From: Heliocidaris erythrogramma | Taxonomy: Eukaryota > Echinodermata > Echinoidea > Camarodonta > Echinometridae | DNA length: 64,000 bases | Reading direction: 5' to 3' | Assembly (NCBI GenBank): GCA_025617745.1 | Contig: CM046869.1 | Coordinates: 10,745,168 to 10,809,167, forward strand | Part shown: piece after piece, positions 12,405-23,159 of the stretch | How positions within the stretch are numbered: position 1 is the stretch's first letter | How the letters are laid out: each line of letters starts with the position of its first letter | Notes under the pieces: model-generated | What the model saw: only the letters and a program-made list of their open reading frames with translations | Told to the model about the DNA's origin: nothing | Databases searched by the model: none | Program-made: the position numbers and the translations under genes

Positions 12405-13277
12405 TTTACAGTGATATTCCGTTGCGAGATCGGTATTACATATTTCTCAAATTGGAATGGAAATTGATATTTGTCTGTTTTCTCATAAAAAAATTACATT
12501 GTGCTTTCTTGTGTCGTTCTATTTTGTGAGAGTTTGCCGATGACTAAATCCTTTGAGCAATTCCAAAAGTGCATTAAGAGAATTAAATAGCTCTTTTGGT
12601 ATACATTCGCATGGATTAGAGTTACGTTTCCGCTTTGATTGATTTCAAAACCATTGGATAGTAAGATGGTTACATGTAGTTTTTTTCGGTCAGGTTTGAA
12701 ATGAATTCAGTTTGCTATCATAACAATTAAGTAAAACAAATCGTGCAATTGAAAATATGTTTAGTGCTCGATACAGGGTCTATAAAGCCCACCGCACATC
12801 ATACGATCGATTTGGGAAATAAATCGCAATAGCATTAAATATAGGCCGTTTAACAAATAAAATCTACCCGATTCAGGTTCTGAACAATAAAATATATACT
12901 CAAATAAGGAATTTGGTGCGATATCAGACTTATATCTGGAACAAGGGCCAAATCAGTTTTCAATTTGTAGACAATCGCAGGACTGATCTGATGTCACTAC
13001 GATTCGGAGCTGATTTAGCCTTTCCTCCGACTAGAAGGCTCGTAATAGGTCGTAATTTGGATATTAATATGACTATTCAGAACCTCAATCAAACATATTT
13101 TATGTGTTTAACTCATGGAGAGATCGATGGATTAACTGTTTATATAATTATAATGCTATTATATTTTCTACCAAACTCGGATAGCAGACCGATCGTATAA
13201 TGTCCAGTGGACATCAAATGTTCCTATTCTGGTATTCAAACAAAATTACTATACAAAAATGGGGAGCATTCTGAGAT
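12405..13277. mobile_element. Decayed TIR element about 12788-13208 in non-coding sequence
   Basis: Inverted pairs link cacatcatacgatcg (about 12795) with cgatcgtataatgtc (about 13190) and ggttctgaacaat (about 12877) with attcagaacctc (about 13075). This suggests a palindromic non-autonomous element of about 420 bp. It lies just downstream of the EXD1-like stop codon. Any 3' UTR and poly(A) site should be here, but I could not identify a convincing signal. Confidence 0.5.
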
Positions 13278-13419
13278 TTAGTAAAAATAGGCGTCGTCGC
13301 CTTCATCATCGTCATCATCATCGTCATCGTAACCAAAGCTGAAAAACATGGAATCTTCAGGATGGCCTCTTAGAGCGGGGTCTGCTTCCTGATGCCACCA
13401 GTCAGTTGCCTTGGTATAC
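13278..13419 (-). CDS. EXD1: EXD1/Egalitarian-like exonuclease gene, exon 6 (terminal)
   Basis: The 142-nt last exon follows acceptor AG at 13421-13420. Its first G completes a Gly codon (phase 2) left open by exon 5. It encodes residues 437-482: an aromatic/acidic start (YTKATDWWHQEADPALRG), then EDSMFFSFGY, a run of eight Asp, then EGDDAYFY and a TAA stop (13280-13278). The Asp run is encoded by a (GAT/GAC)n microsatellite, so its length may vary between individuals. I assign it from phase, spacing and coding character; the tail is not conserved enough for me to name a domain. The sequence just upstream of its acceptor is one copy of the 195-bp duplicated segment. Confidence 0.8.
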
Positions 13420-15026
13420 CTCTTTGCTGTCGTGGTTTTTGGATGCTCTCCATGGTGTATTTACAAGACCACGTGAACAAGTCACGCCAAAGCGGTGTCA
13501 GCATTCTGGAAGTATGTACAATGCAAATTAAATCACGATATGTGCAATTAAAGTGGAATTATTCAGAAAATCTTGTTTTGAGATAATTTAAATAGGTGTC
13601 CCGATAACAGTAATATCCCCAACACTATACACCCCGGACAATAAACCCTCAGAATATCTCTAGGAATACAACCCCAGGATATTAATATCGGACACCTCAC
13701 TGTCCCCTATACATGTAGAGCGACTTTCCATTTTTACTACCCTGCACTAGGTGGGTAGTTGGCGGTTGGAGGATGGTTGCCTTGAGGAATAGAATGTCTG
13801 AAGGGCCTAGGGTAGTTATTTTATTGAGGGTTGTTGTCCGCGGACAGTGATCTGGGTTGAGCAATGTGCAAGAATCATCTGAATGCTTTGAAGACTTAAA
13901 TTGGTTCGTCAGATTAGATGTTTTAACTGATAAACGCAGCACCCATTTAAAGACCTCAGCCTGACCAAATTTTGAAATATACCCTTTATTCATCCACGGG
14001 GAGCTATATATTTTCTGAACAAATTGAAACCAACTTCATGAGATTCCGTTTCCTGTGGAATGAGTAACAGCGTCCCGAATGTTGAGCCCCGGTGGTTTTT
14101 CTGACGAGGGCCCCGTCTCTGAGGAACGCTACTTTGCGGGGGTGAAAATTTGATGACGACATACCGTGTAGACGCACTCGGAGCTGTATACATGACATGT
14201 CGTCACACGTCTAGCGACCCCCTGCAGTTTCCTCTGTTGTTACGCCATAGGGAGGGGGCGGACCAAAAAAAAATATCTTTTTTATTTTTTATGGATAAAC
14301 GGAGACGAAAATTTATGAATACCCAGGGTAATTATATTCTTTGTTTACTAAGCTTTACGTCAATATATGGTTGTTTTGGGTCAGGCTGAGGTCTTTAAAG
14401 CTCTGCATCATACCTAGGCAAACAAATTTCAAACCTCTGCTGTGTAATTTTGACAATTAAGAAGGCAAGCGTTCCTTTTTATACTTCTGTTGTTTTTAAT
14501 TAAAATGCTCAAATAAGGTAGCAATATAATTACTCATAGTAAATATAACATTTAACAAATTCATGGTGACGAAGCTTTTCGACCTGCACTCATCGGGTCA
14601 CAACGCAAGAACGAGAGAATACAAGAAAATACAAGAAAATACGAAAGTCAAGGAAGGGTGTGTACAGCGACCCGGATATGATCAGGGTACGCTAGAATAA
14701 TCGAATTTAAATGTTAAATGTTATCTTTAAGTTTTGTAATACCAATCGTCTGTTTGTATATCATAATAAATACTATATAAAGCGGTGTAATTATTAATTA
14801 TTAAAAACAAATATGACTTGGACTTATAGAGTGGGAAAAGAATAGCAAGATGGGAAGTGTAGAAATCAACACAACGTCATTCTGGAATAAATAATTGCTC
14901 ATTTTCCGAAGAGGTAATAATACTAATAAATATAACTATGATCAAATTCGATTTGCAAAGTTTTAGTTGATAAGATATGCTGCTTAGGCTGTGCCATGAG
15001 AGTGAGTGATTTTTGCTGAAACATAC
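13420..15026 (-). other. Intron 5 of the EXD1-like gene
   Basis: A 1607-bp intron with donor GTATGT (15026-15021) and acceptor AG (13421-13420). It contains the 195-bp segment 13423-13617, identical to 7123-7317. Overlapping open stretches on the minus strand between 13.7 and 14.2 kb show no recognisable domain and no codon structure that I trust. Confidence 0.75.
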
Positions 15027-15262
15027 CCGTTGAGTTTCAAGTAAACACTGGGAACCAAACACAACGCATCGGATGCGGCGTAGTAGATCATCTCTTCTGT
15101 GAAAGGTCGGATCTTCCAGAAATCAGGCGTTTCAAGCATCTTCTTCACAAAATCATCATCTTTGTGAGAGGCACCCTCTCCAAGGAGCTCACAGAGAGCT
15201 TTGCAGCCGATTCTGTAGGATCGGCACCTGTTCACTTGCTCCATCAATGTACGCATCACAAT
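15027..15262 (-). CDS. EXD1: EXD1/Egalitarian-like exonuclease gene, exon 5 (ExoIII motif)
   Basis: This 236-nt exon enters in phase 0 after acceptor AG (15264-15263) and leaves in phase 2 at donor GTATGT. It encodes residues 358-435 plus two bases of Gly436. The text ETPDFWKIRPFTEEMIYYAASDAL contains the third catalytic motif of DEDDy exonucleases, YxxxD (Tyr418, Asp422), preceded by the W-x-x-RP-x-(T/S)-x-x-M pattern of EXD1/Egalitarian proteins. The earlier part (CRSYRIGCKALCELLGEG) covers the helix region before ExoIII. A 247-bp intron separates it from exon 4. Confidence 0.93.
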
Positions 15263-15509
15263 CTACGTGAACATAAAAAAAAATGACGGCCTATACTTCC
15301 TCATCACATCAAGTTTTAAAATTGGGAATGCGTATGACCTCCTTATCATAAAATTTACTGGTGACACATAATGCGATCATAATCATGTTGCAATAAATGA
15401 ACTTACTAATTTGAACGGTTGGCTGTAATAACCTTACATGTCTGTTCACTCCCAACTAGGCTAGCCACCCCCTTATTACACACTGCGGAGAAAACAGTAT
15501 TATGCTTAC

Positions 15510-15590
15510 CGACGTGTCAAACACATTCTGGAGAGTCACACCAAACCCACGGTACAGGGAGTTTGTGTCGCTTTTACAGTCATGGATCAC
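15510..15590 (-). CDS. EXD1: EXD1/Egalitarian-like exonuclease gene, exon 4 (ExoII motif)
   Basis: An 81-nt exon in phase 0 at both ends, between acceptor AG (15592-15591) and donor GTAAGC (15509-15504). It encodes residues 331-357, including VIHDCKSDTNSLYRGFG and LQNVFDTS. VIHDC carries the ExoII acid (Asp334), and the NVFDT pattern is characteristic of the EXD1/Egalitarian family. The in-frame junction with exon 3 gives RILK-VIHD. Confidence 0.95.
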
Positions 15591-16261
15591 CTAATTGAGT
15601 TTAACAAATATTTTGAGAAGGGAACGTTAATTTAAAGTTAAAACTAATTGAGCTTCATAAACTAAAGTAGCATACAGCATCAGTTACAGTCCACAATAGT
15701 CAACAATTATTTTGTTTGAAATTATGCAATACTATAGTATTTTAAGGGGTCTGTGCAAAAGATTGCTAACCCCAAAGTGTACTATTTCGGTTACATGTCG
15801 TTTTTCCGAAGGTTCGTATTTCCGAAGGTTCGTTTTTCCGAAGGTTCATAATTCCGAAGGTTCATAATTCCGAAGGTTTGTTATTCCGAAGGTGCGTTAC
15901 TCCGATGGTTCGTTTTTCCGAAGGTTCGTTTTTCCGAAAATGAAATAGGGTTCATAATTCCCAAGGTTCGTATTTCCGAAAATGAAATGAGGTTCATCCC
16001 TGATAGCAGAAAGTGGTAAAAATTACGTGATATTTACGTCGTGGTTTTCGTCTTTTTTACGTCCTGTAATTACGTCAATAAGACGACAACTTGCACCAAC
16101 GCAAGACGTCAAGAGGACGTCTTATTTTGACGTCATCTGTACACTGTAAAATCTGAAGTGCTGTATATAGCACTTTTTGAGGGCATGCATAGGGACTGCA
16201 CTCAGAGTGCTATTGAATGCACACAGCGTGCTATTTCAGCACTTTCACGGGAGCTGATTTG

Positions 16262-16323
16262 GGCGAGCTTCGAACCAGGGTCCGCTGATCGAGAATTGCT
16301 GGCATTACCGCTAGACTAACTCA
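16262..16323 (-). repeat. tRNA-like segment (SINE head), minus strand
   Basis: On the minus strand the order is a box-A-like TAGTCTAGCGGTAA, then GGTTCGAAGCTC, which fits a pol III box B. The spacing is that of a tRNA, but I could not fold a full cloverleaf, so it is called a tRNA-derived repeat rather than a tRNA gene. Confidence 0.6.
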
Positions 16324-16431
16324 CATTGTACGATTTAGAGCAGATCATATTTTTACATAGTGAATTTACGACACCACCTAGTTCATGTTATCTACTTGAC
16401 TCCCATGACTAAACTGGATTGGAAGAAGCAT

Positions 16432-16495
16432 TCGTTAGTCCATCGGTAACGTCAGCGCCTCTCAATCAGCGGAACCTGGTTCGAGGCTCGCCACG
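16432..16495 (+). repeat. tRNA-like segment (SINE head), plus strand
   Basis: Carries TTAGTCCATCGGTAACG (box-A-like), CCTCTCAATCAGCGG and GGTTCGAGGCTCGCC (box B). It is an inverted partner of the segment at 16262-16323, so any pol III transcription from the pair would diverge. Confidence 0.6.
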
Positions 16496-17262
16496 GTCAC
16501 ATTTTTTTTTGCTGGTAAATTAGCACACTACAAGTGCTATTATCAGCATTTCAGGTGCAGTCACTATACATGCCCCTAAAAGTAGTTTTACAGTGTACAA
16601 GACGTAGATATGACGTCAAAATAAGACGTCCTCTTGACGTCTTGCATTGGTGCAAGTTGTCGTCTTATTGACGTAATTACAGGACGTAAAAAATACGAAA
16701 ACCGCGACGTAAATATCACACATTTAACACTTTCTGCTAATAGGGAAGAGGAATGAAGACGTAGAGATGACGTCAAAATAAGACGTCCTCTTGACGTCTT
16801 GCGTTGGTGCAAGTTGTCGTCTTATTGACGTAATTACAGGACGTAAAAAAGACGAAAACCACGACGTAAATATCACGTCATTTTTAACACTTTCTGCTAT
16901 CAGGGATAATTCCGAAAATGAAATAAGGTTCGTATTTCCGAAAATGAAATAAGGTTCGTATTTCCGAAGGTTCGTATTTCCGAAACTGAAAAAGTGTTCG
17001 TATTTCCGAAAATGAAAAAGGGTTCGTATTTCTGAAAATGAAATAGGCTCGTATTTCCGAAAATGAAAAAGGGTTCGTATTTCCGAAAATGAAAAAGGGT
17101 TCGTATTTCCAAAAATGGAAAAGGGTTCGTATTTCCGAAAATGAAAAAAGGTTCGTATTTCCGAAAATGAAACAGGGTTCGTATTTCCGAAAATGAAAGA
17201 GGGTTCGTATTTCCGAAAGTGAAAAAGGGTTCGTATTTTCGAAAATGAAAAAGGGTTGTAAA

Positions 17263-18600
17263 TTCAGAGAATACGGCATCAATCCGTATTTCGGATAGGG
17301 AGGAGGGGAAAGACGGCCAAGTGTAAAGATATTAATTTCGTACTCAATAATCATAACAATGATGATAACAATTATAATAAAATCCAGAGAAACAGCCATT
17401 ATTATCGTAATTCCTATCAATATTATCATTATTATGATTATTATTAACGATTTCGGTTGCTGTGGCGGTTTCTCTTTTGCAGCATCCCCTTGCAATTTTA
17501 TTGTATATTTTATGTGTGGGTGTTTTTATTGTTGATATCTTTTTATCTTGATAATTTTTATGCTATATGTAAAATGCATATTTTTGTATGAATTTTGTAT
17601 ATTGTTGCATGTGCTTTTAAAGAGCGAATAAAGAATACATATTATAATTTACCTAACAGCGACTTATAAAGGCGAAACCTAACAATAGGTTTATTCCGTC
17701 ACAATAGAAACTCAACGTTCGGGCAAAACGAGTGTGGGTTAGGGCGAAATGTAACAAAACAATGAGATAAAAGATTGCGCCCTAAGTCGCAGTTAGAGTT
17801 ATAATTATTATTATTATCATCATTATTGTTATTATTATTATTATTAATATTATCATTATTATCATTGTTCCTATTATAATAACCCATATTTGTGAGCGAG
17901 CGCCTCAGGAATTCATGTTTCATTTCCCATAAAATGATATTGCTTCGGTGATTACAAATACATACTGATGTATTGAAGAAAGTGAATGATCGGATTCCGG
18001 ATTAAATTTGCTACAACGAAATTGGCTTGAAGTTATTTATATAATGTATATACGGCTTTGGAAAAGGAGCCACACCAAAGTTCCAAGTAGATCTTTACAA
18101 GCAGAACATGGCCACGTAATGTTTTTGAAAGGGGGAGCTGATGCCTCTTGGCAGAATATCATACTCCCCGTTTCTACAATTTGCAAGCGAGCGAAGTGAG
18201 TTAAACCCCCCCCCCCCCTGGATTTTGAAAGTGCCGATATTCCGGCAACTCACACCTCATATTCAGGGAGTGAGGTGCCCGAATATCGTCATATTTCAGT
18301 CATTATATGCCAAAATATGTTATTTTTATGATTTTTCACAACGGAAAGGCACAATTATTTTTGGTCGCTAGCTTTGCGCGCTCGTAAATTAACAAAAAGG
18401 AAAGTTGCTATCATTTTTTTACAACAAAAAGGCCATAGGTGCCGTACCATATCAAACCCCCAACCTTCGCGTTTCCAGTCAAGCGCTGTAAACCTTTCGA
18501 CTACGACACCTCCACACACGCACCCATACACACACACACACACACAAACACTTATTAAATTCTTCTAATCTCGTCCTCTTATTTTCGTCTCTTTTCTCTT
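17263..18600. other. Non-coding intron 3 sequence with microsatellites
   Basis: Holds an (ATT)n-type microsatellite (about 17807-17880), a C13 tract near 18208 and a (CA)n tract (18515-18546). There is an AATAAA-containing stretch at about 17625. No gene is seen. The (CA)n tract and the following pyrimidine-rich sequence lead into LINE-B. Confidence 0.5.
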
Positions 18601-18749
18601 CTCCTCTCAGATACTGAATATGGCCGCCGCTGTGTAAACACGCAACTACATCGACTCTCCGAACTATTTTGGATATTACCCTTTGGATATATATATATTG
18701 GATATACTTTTTCTTCATCCTTCATTGACACTCATTCTGTGCATCATCA

Positions 18750-19671
18750 ATGAGTACTTCTCAGAGAGATAGTCTGCCAAGGAAGGCAAAGCTGGACAGT
18801 AAGACCAGTTTGAAGACCAACACACCCTCTCCATCTCCCAAGATGACTACACTGAAAAAAATCTTGTGTACGCCAGACGAGAGCAACGGGACAGAAGCCA
18901 AAACTACCGGGAAATGTGCCCGTCCGAAGACCCCTCTAGCACTCACACCATCCCACCTGCTTGATTTTCCAGCTACCGAAAAGTACAAAGGGGATGTGGT
19001 CACGCCTGAAGGAATTGGCCACTATTTCCAAGAAGCGACAACGAACTTTGAGACGATGAATAAAAATGCAATGGAGTCCTTTGTTCAAAGCATAAAGACC
19101 CTGGAGTCGAATCTAGGCTCAGCAATTGAATTCGAGAGTAGACGAGTCACCGAGTTGGAGGTGAAGAATAGGATAATGGAGAGAAGAATGGAAGGTCTTG
19201 AGAAAGAAATTAAAGGTGTTCGGATAGAGCTCGCCAAAAAACTCGGCCATTAACAAAAGTGAGCGATTCTCTCGACGTAACAACATTCGCATTGTTGGAA
19301 TAACCGAATCCAGTGGTGAAAATTGCATCACTTTAGTGGAAGATATTCTAAAGGAGAAATTCGCGCATGATATCAAAGTTGAAAGGGCACATCGAGATGG
19401 GAAAGCAGTACAGGGGAAACCGCGGCACATCTTGTTTAAGACTTTGTCGTATCGTCACAAGGTCCACCTGATGAAGAATCAACGCGTGAAGTTAACCAAT
19501 GAGCCATACTACATGACTGACGATCTCACGATCGATGACCTCATTGAGAAGAAAAAACATACCAAAATCGTACAGGAACTCTACCAGAAGGACATCAAAC
19601 TCCGTTTCTTCGCAGGCAAATGGCGAACCAGTACAGGAGTACCGTATGACTTCCAGTCATCATCTAGCTAG
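18750..19671 (+). pseudogene. LINE-B ORF1 (coiled coil plus RRM-like), one frameshift
   Basis: Part one (18750-19253) is Lys/Ser/Pro-rich, then an amphipathic coiled coil (VTELEVKNRIMERRMEGLEK). After a stop at 19251 the next frame carries RRNNIRIVGITES, HILFKTLSYRHKVHLMKN and KLTNEPYYMTDDLT, the RRM-like and C-terminal parts of L1-type ORF1 proteins. A single frameshift separates the halves, so this copy is comparatively young or well preserved. Confidence 0.85.
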
Positions 19672-20301
19672 AAGTTTGAATGTATACAGTGTATATATTG
19701 TTATTGGCATATTGAACCCGATATGTTGTGTATTCTCTCTCTTCCCTTTAATTTCTCACCTATTGCAAAATATATCTATAGTTATTGTGCTTACACACCT
19801 ACATATATAATTCATCGGAGTATAATATTACTTTGATGTTATTTAAACTATATTACGTAGAATTATTGATATTATTATGTAGAATATGCTTTATACATTG
19901 CATCTGAATATATTATTCAGTGTTTACACTTGTGAACATGCTTATAACAACATATGGGATTTTTATTATGTACATATTAAGTATGTGCCTAGGCACTGCC
20001 AGATTGGTGATATATAAACTGCTTTTACCGTATGAACATAGATATAATGTACTTTACATGTATCCGCAGATCGAAATGACTACCTTTTATTTTTCCACGG
20101 AGAGTCGATGTTTTTGCTCTATGTGAAGCTCAGTCTAAGATTAGACTACCGTATTTATATTTTCGGTCTGTTAAAACTCGCCTGTAGCATTTATGATGTA
20201 TATTCACTGTTTATCTTACTCTGCATCATCTGTTCTATACAAAAATATAATATTTTATGTTCTTTATATATCTTGCAAACTCGTTACCTTTGTGTATATA
20301 A

Positions 20302-21103
20302 TTGCATATCTTATGCCATTTTATGGATATGGATGACGATGTTAATATAGGTATAAACCATGCAAATACATGCGATTATTACTTACCTGATGAATTTTCA
20401 AAACTTTTCAGAAATAATGCCAATTTTAGCATCTTACACCTGAACATTCGTAGTCTAACAAAGAACTTTGAGTCGTTCGACAATTTCCTTTCCACTTTAT
20501 CCCATTCTTTCTCAATAATTGGTATCACAGAAACAGGGCTTCACAAATTTTCACCTTCAATATTTAATATCAACGGTTATAAACTTGTTTGTAATAACAG
20601 AAAAAATGGGAAAGGTGGCGGTGTTGCATTGTATATAAATAATTCCGTATCCTTCAAAATGAGACCTGATATTTATTTTCAAGAGGAGAGTGCAGAGTCC
20701 TTATTCATTGAGGTTGAAAACATAAACAGTGAAAAATTATATTATAGGAGTGATATATAAACCGCCTAATGCCAATAATGATATTTTTCTTGATGAGTTC
20801 GAATCATTACTATCTTATGCATGTAGCGAGGGTAAAAGTGTTCACATATTAGGCGATTTTAACGTAGATTTATTATCAAACGACCGAATACCCATTCAGC
20901 TTGTGAATAATCTTTATTCGAATTCTTTTGAACCGCTCATAGATAAAGCAACAAGGATTACTCCGCTAACAGCTACCCTCATTGACAATATATTTACTAA
21001 CATTGACCGCACTCTCTCCTCCTCAGGCATTATATATTTTGATATTTCAGACCATTTACCTATCTTTACATTTTTATCTGAAATAAAGCAGCAAAATAAA
21101 TGA
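20302..21103 (+). pseudogene. LINE-B ORF2 endonuclease domain, frameshifted
   Basis: Motifs: SILHLNIRSLTKNFESFDNF, SIIGITETGL, GGGVALYINN, a frameshift at about 20730-20760, then GVIYKPPN, HILGDFNVDLL, LIDNIFTN, YFDISDHLPIFTF. All blocks of an APE-type endonuclease are present, including the SDH triad near the end. A stop at 21101 and further frame loss follow towards the RT. Confidence 0.9.
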
Positions 21104-21588
21104 AATAATAAAGTAATTCAAATTCGTCGATATACTCCTGTAAATATAGCTAACCTTAACTCAGATCTTACATCAGAAAATTGGGCAAGTGTAACATCGG
21201 AAGAAGAGGCGGAGTTAGCTTTTAAAAGGAATATTGGTCAATACGAACAAGAAATGAGTTTTACAAAATCAAATAAAAAAATCCCACCACAATTAATATT
21301 AACAAAAATAAATTATATCGTAATAAATTAACATCTATTATTCGCCTGTCAAAGAAAAAACACTTTGGTACAAAACTAGAAAACTCAAATAACAATATCT
21401 CTACGACATGGAAAACTATAAATGATATTCTTGGTTGTTCCAAAGACTATACTCCCTTAAATAGGATCAGTCATGATAATCAGGGACATGTACATGTATA
21501 TGATCAACCAAACAATATCGTAAATGGTTTTAACTCATATTTTGTAAATATAGGACCTGAACAGGCCTCAAAGATACCTAATACTCAC

Positions 21589-22514
21589 GTGGACTTTAAG
21601 CATTTCTTGACTAAACCATGCGAGTCTTCCTTATTTTTCACTCCGACGACGTGCATTGAAATATTGCAGATAGTTAACTCTTTTAAGTCTAGCAACTCAG
21701 TAAGTCATGATGATATCAGTAATAATCTTTTGAAAAAAATAATTGTTCATATTGCATCCCCACTTACACATATAATTAACCTATCTCTAAGCACTGGAAT
21801 TTTTCCAAGCAAAATGAAACTTGCCAAGGTAATACCCATATACAAAAAAGAAGATGCTTCATTAATAAGTAATTATCGACCTATATCTATCCTCTCAAGC
21901 TTCTCCAAAATACTTGAAAGAGTTGTATACAATAGACTGTACGGTTTTTTAATGAATAACAATTTACTTATTTCGTGCCAATACGGTTTTCGGAAACACA
22001 ATTCAACAGATGTAGCTCTCATTGAACTTAACGATAAGATTTCGAATGCTTTATCTAAAAAAGAACATGTACTTGGTGTATTTATGGACCTTAGTAAGGC
22101 ATTTGATACTCTTGACCATCGTATTTTACTTGAAAAAATGAACTTTTATGGTATCCGAGGAATCCCCTTTTTATGGTTTAAAAATTTAAAAAGTTAAAAC
22201 AATATACTACTTATAATGACGTGAACTCTATTATATTATCAATCAAATGTGGGGTCCCCCAAGGTTCAATCCTTGGCCCCTTGTTATTTCTCATATACAT
22301 AAATGATATTTGTAATTCATCTTCTTTACTCCAATTCATCCTATTCGCTGATGACACCAATGTATTTCTTTCCCATCATAATCTTGAGTATCTTTTTGAA
22401 ACTATGAATGTAGAATTACCCAAAGTCTCAACGTGGTTCAGACGTAATAAAACCTCAAGGTCAAATATTAATAACCCATCCTTTCATATATTTATTGATA
22501 ATATAAAGATTTAG
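21589..22514 (+). pseudogene. LINE-B reverse transcriptase, interrupted by a Penelope-like element
   Basis: RT motifs: KLAKVIPIYKKEDASLISNYRPISIL, QYGFRKHNSTDVALIEL, FMDLSKAFDTLDHRILL, a frame break at about 22190-22220, then CGVPQGSILGPLLFLIYIND and FILFADDTNVF, which supplies the catalytic FADD. The frame ends in the target-site duplication of the Penelope-like insertion (22500-22511). Confidence 0.92.
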
Positions 22515-23159
22515 GATTTAAAGGTTTGCATGGTGAAGTTGTAATTCAGAAAAAGGTTTGCGGTACAACCATGTGAGTTGGAATAACTCCACGTTCCGGT
22601 CAGAATGCTCTGGCCGTCGTCAGGAGAATGAGAAGAGCGAATAATTTATATATGAAGCAGCAATTCACTTAATAAAAATGGATGCAAACAAATAACATAA
22701 AAAGAAATAGTAACAGTAATATCAAAGTACCTACATTGAAAGGATAAATAACGTCAAGGTACCTGCATTGAAAGGATAGGTGACATCAAACGAATCCTGC
22801 GTTGAAAAGAAACAATGAAAACAAGTGAACAATAGGACTAAGAAATCAATTAACCGTCTGGATAAGCTGGAAACAAAAGGGGGGATTGGGAACTTAGGTA
22901 ATCTGTGGAGAGAAACATGGCATCCTGTTGAGGAAAGAAATTAAGGTTAAAACATACATATGGAAAAGGTGAAATATTGACAACAGAATACTAATAAGTA
23001 TACTAAGTATACTAATAATAAATGTTGAGAAAGGCTGTGGAGAGAAAAAACAATGATAATGAACAAATTGAGGAGAGAAACCTGAAATCCTGTTGGAGAT
23101 AATCTGTGGAGAGAAACAATATTAAATTGACATAAGTGACATCAAACGAATCCTGCGTT

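Larger units (their letters stand above)
16139..16597. mobile_element. Nested MITE with TACACTGTAAAA ends
   Basis: Left end tacactgtaaaa and right end ttttacagtgta are inverted copies, with further inverted homology (gggcatgcatagggactgca against tgcagtcactatacatgccc). The middle holds two tRNA-like segments in divergent orientation. The ends resemble those of a likely related sequence ending at about 58.98 kb (tttttttacagtgtg). Confidence 0.8.
15997..16906. mobile_element. TIR element with CCCTGATAGCAGAAAGTG ends, inserted in the minisatellite
   Basis: Left end TCCCTGATAGCAGAAAGTG and right end CACTTTCTGCTATCAGGGA are near-perfect inverted copies (one mismatch in the right copy), with inverted repeats of about 140 bp rich in gacgtc and acgtaa words. 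The right side carries two successive copies of the terminal repeat (about 16600-16745 and 16750-16906), so the structure is one left arm and two right arms. The host minisatellite reads through as ggttca/taattccg, fitting insertion with a 2-bp duplication. A second element sits inside. No transposase. Confidence 0.88.
15790..17262 (+). repeat. Minisatellite of ttccgaa / ttcgt units, split by a MITE
   Basis: Tandem imperfect units of the form ttcgtatttccgaaaatgaaaaaggg, with shorter ttccgaaggttcg variants, occupy 15790-15996 and 16907-17262. The interval between them is the TIR element at 15997-16906. The same family lies in inverted orientation at 31450-31680 and 54990-55110. The long minus-strand open frame that crosses this array is a by-product of the repeat. 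Confidence 0.9.

Noticed and set aside
12913-13200. 95-codon plus-strand open frame near the gene's 3' end
   Set aside because: It lies within a palindromic TIR element; inverted segments on both sides explain it, and no family is recognisable.
13697-14198. Minus-strand open frames that might be an extra exon between exons 5 and 6
   Set aside because: Exon 5 (phase 2) joins exon 6 directly in frame at a good acceptor. The open frames lack conserved motifs and suitable splice sites with matching phase.
15790-17262. CRISPR-like regular repeats
   Set aside because: Units are contiguous and imperfect with no unique spacers, and the genome is eukaryotic. This is a minisatellite.
16884-17495. 203-codon minus-strand open frame rich in FSEIRTLFHFRKYEP repeats
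   Set aside because: It is the translation of the ttccgaa minisatellite on one strand. The repeat unit length keeps the frame open, and there is no domain, splice structure or start context.
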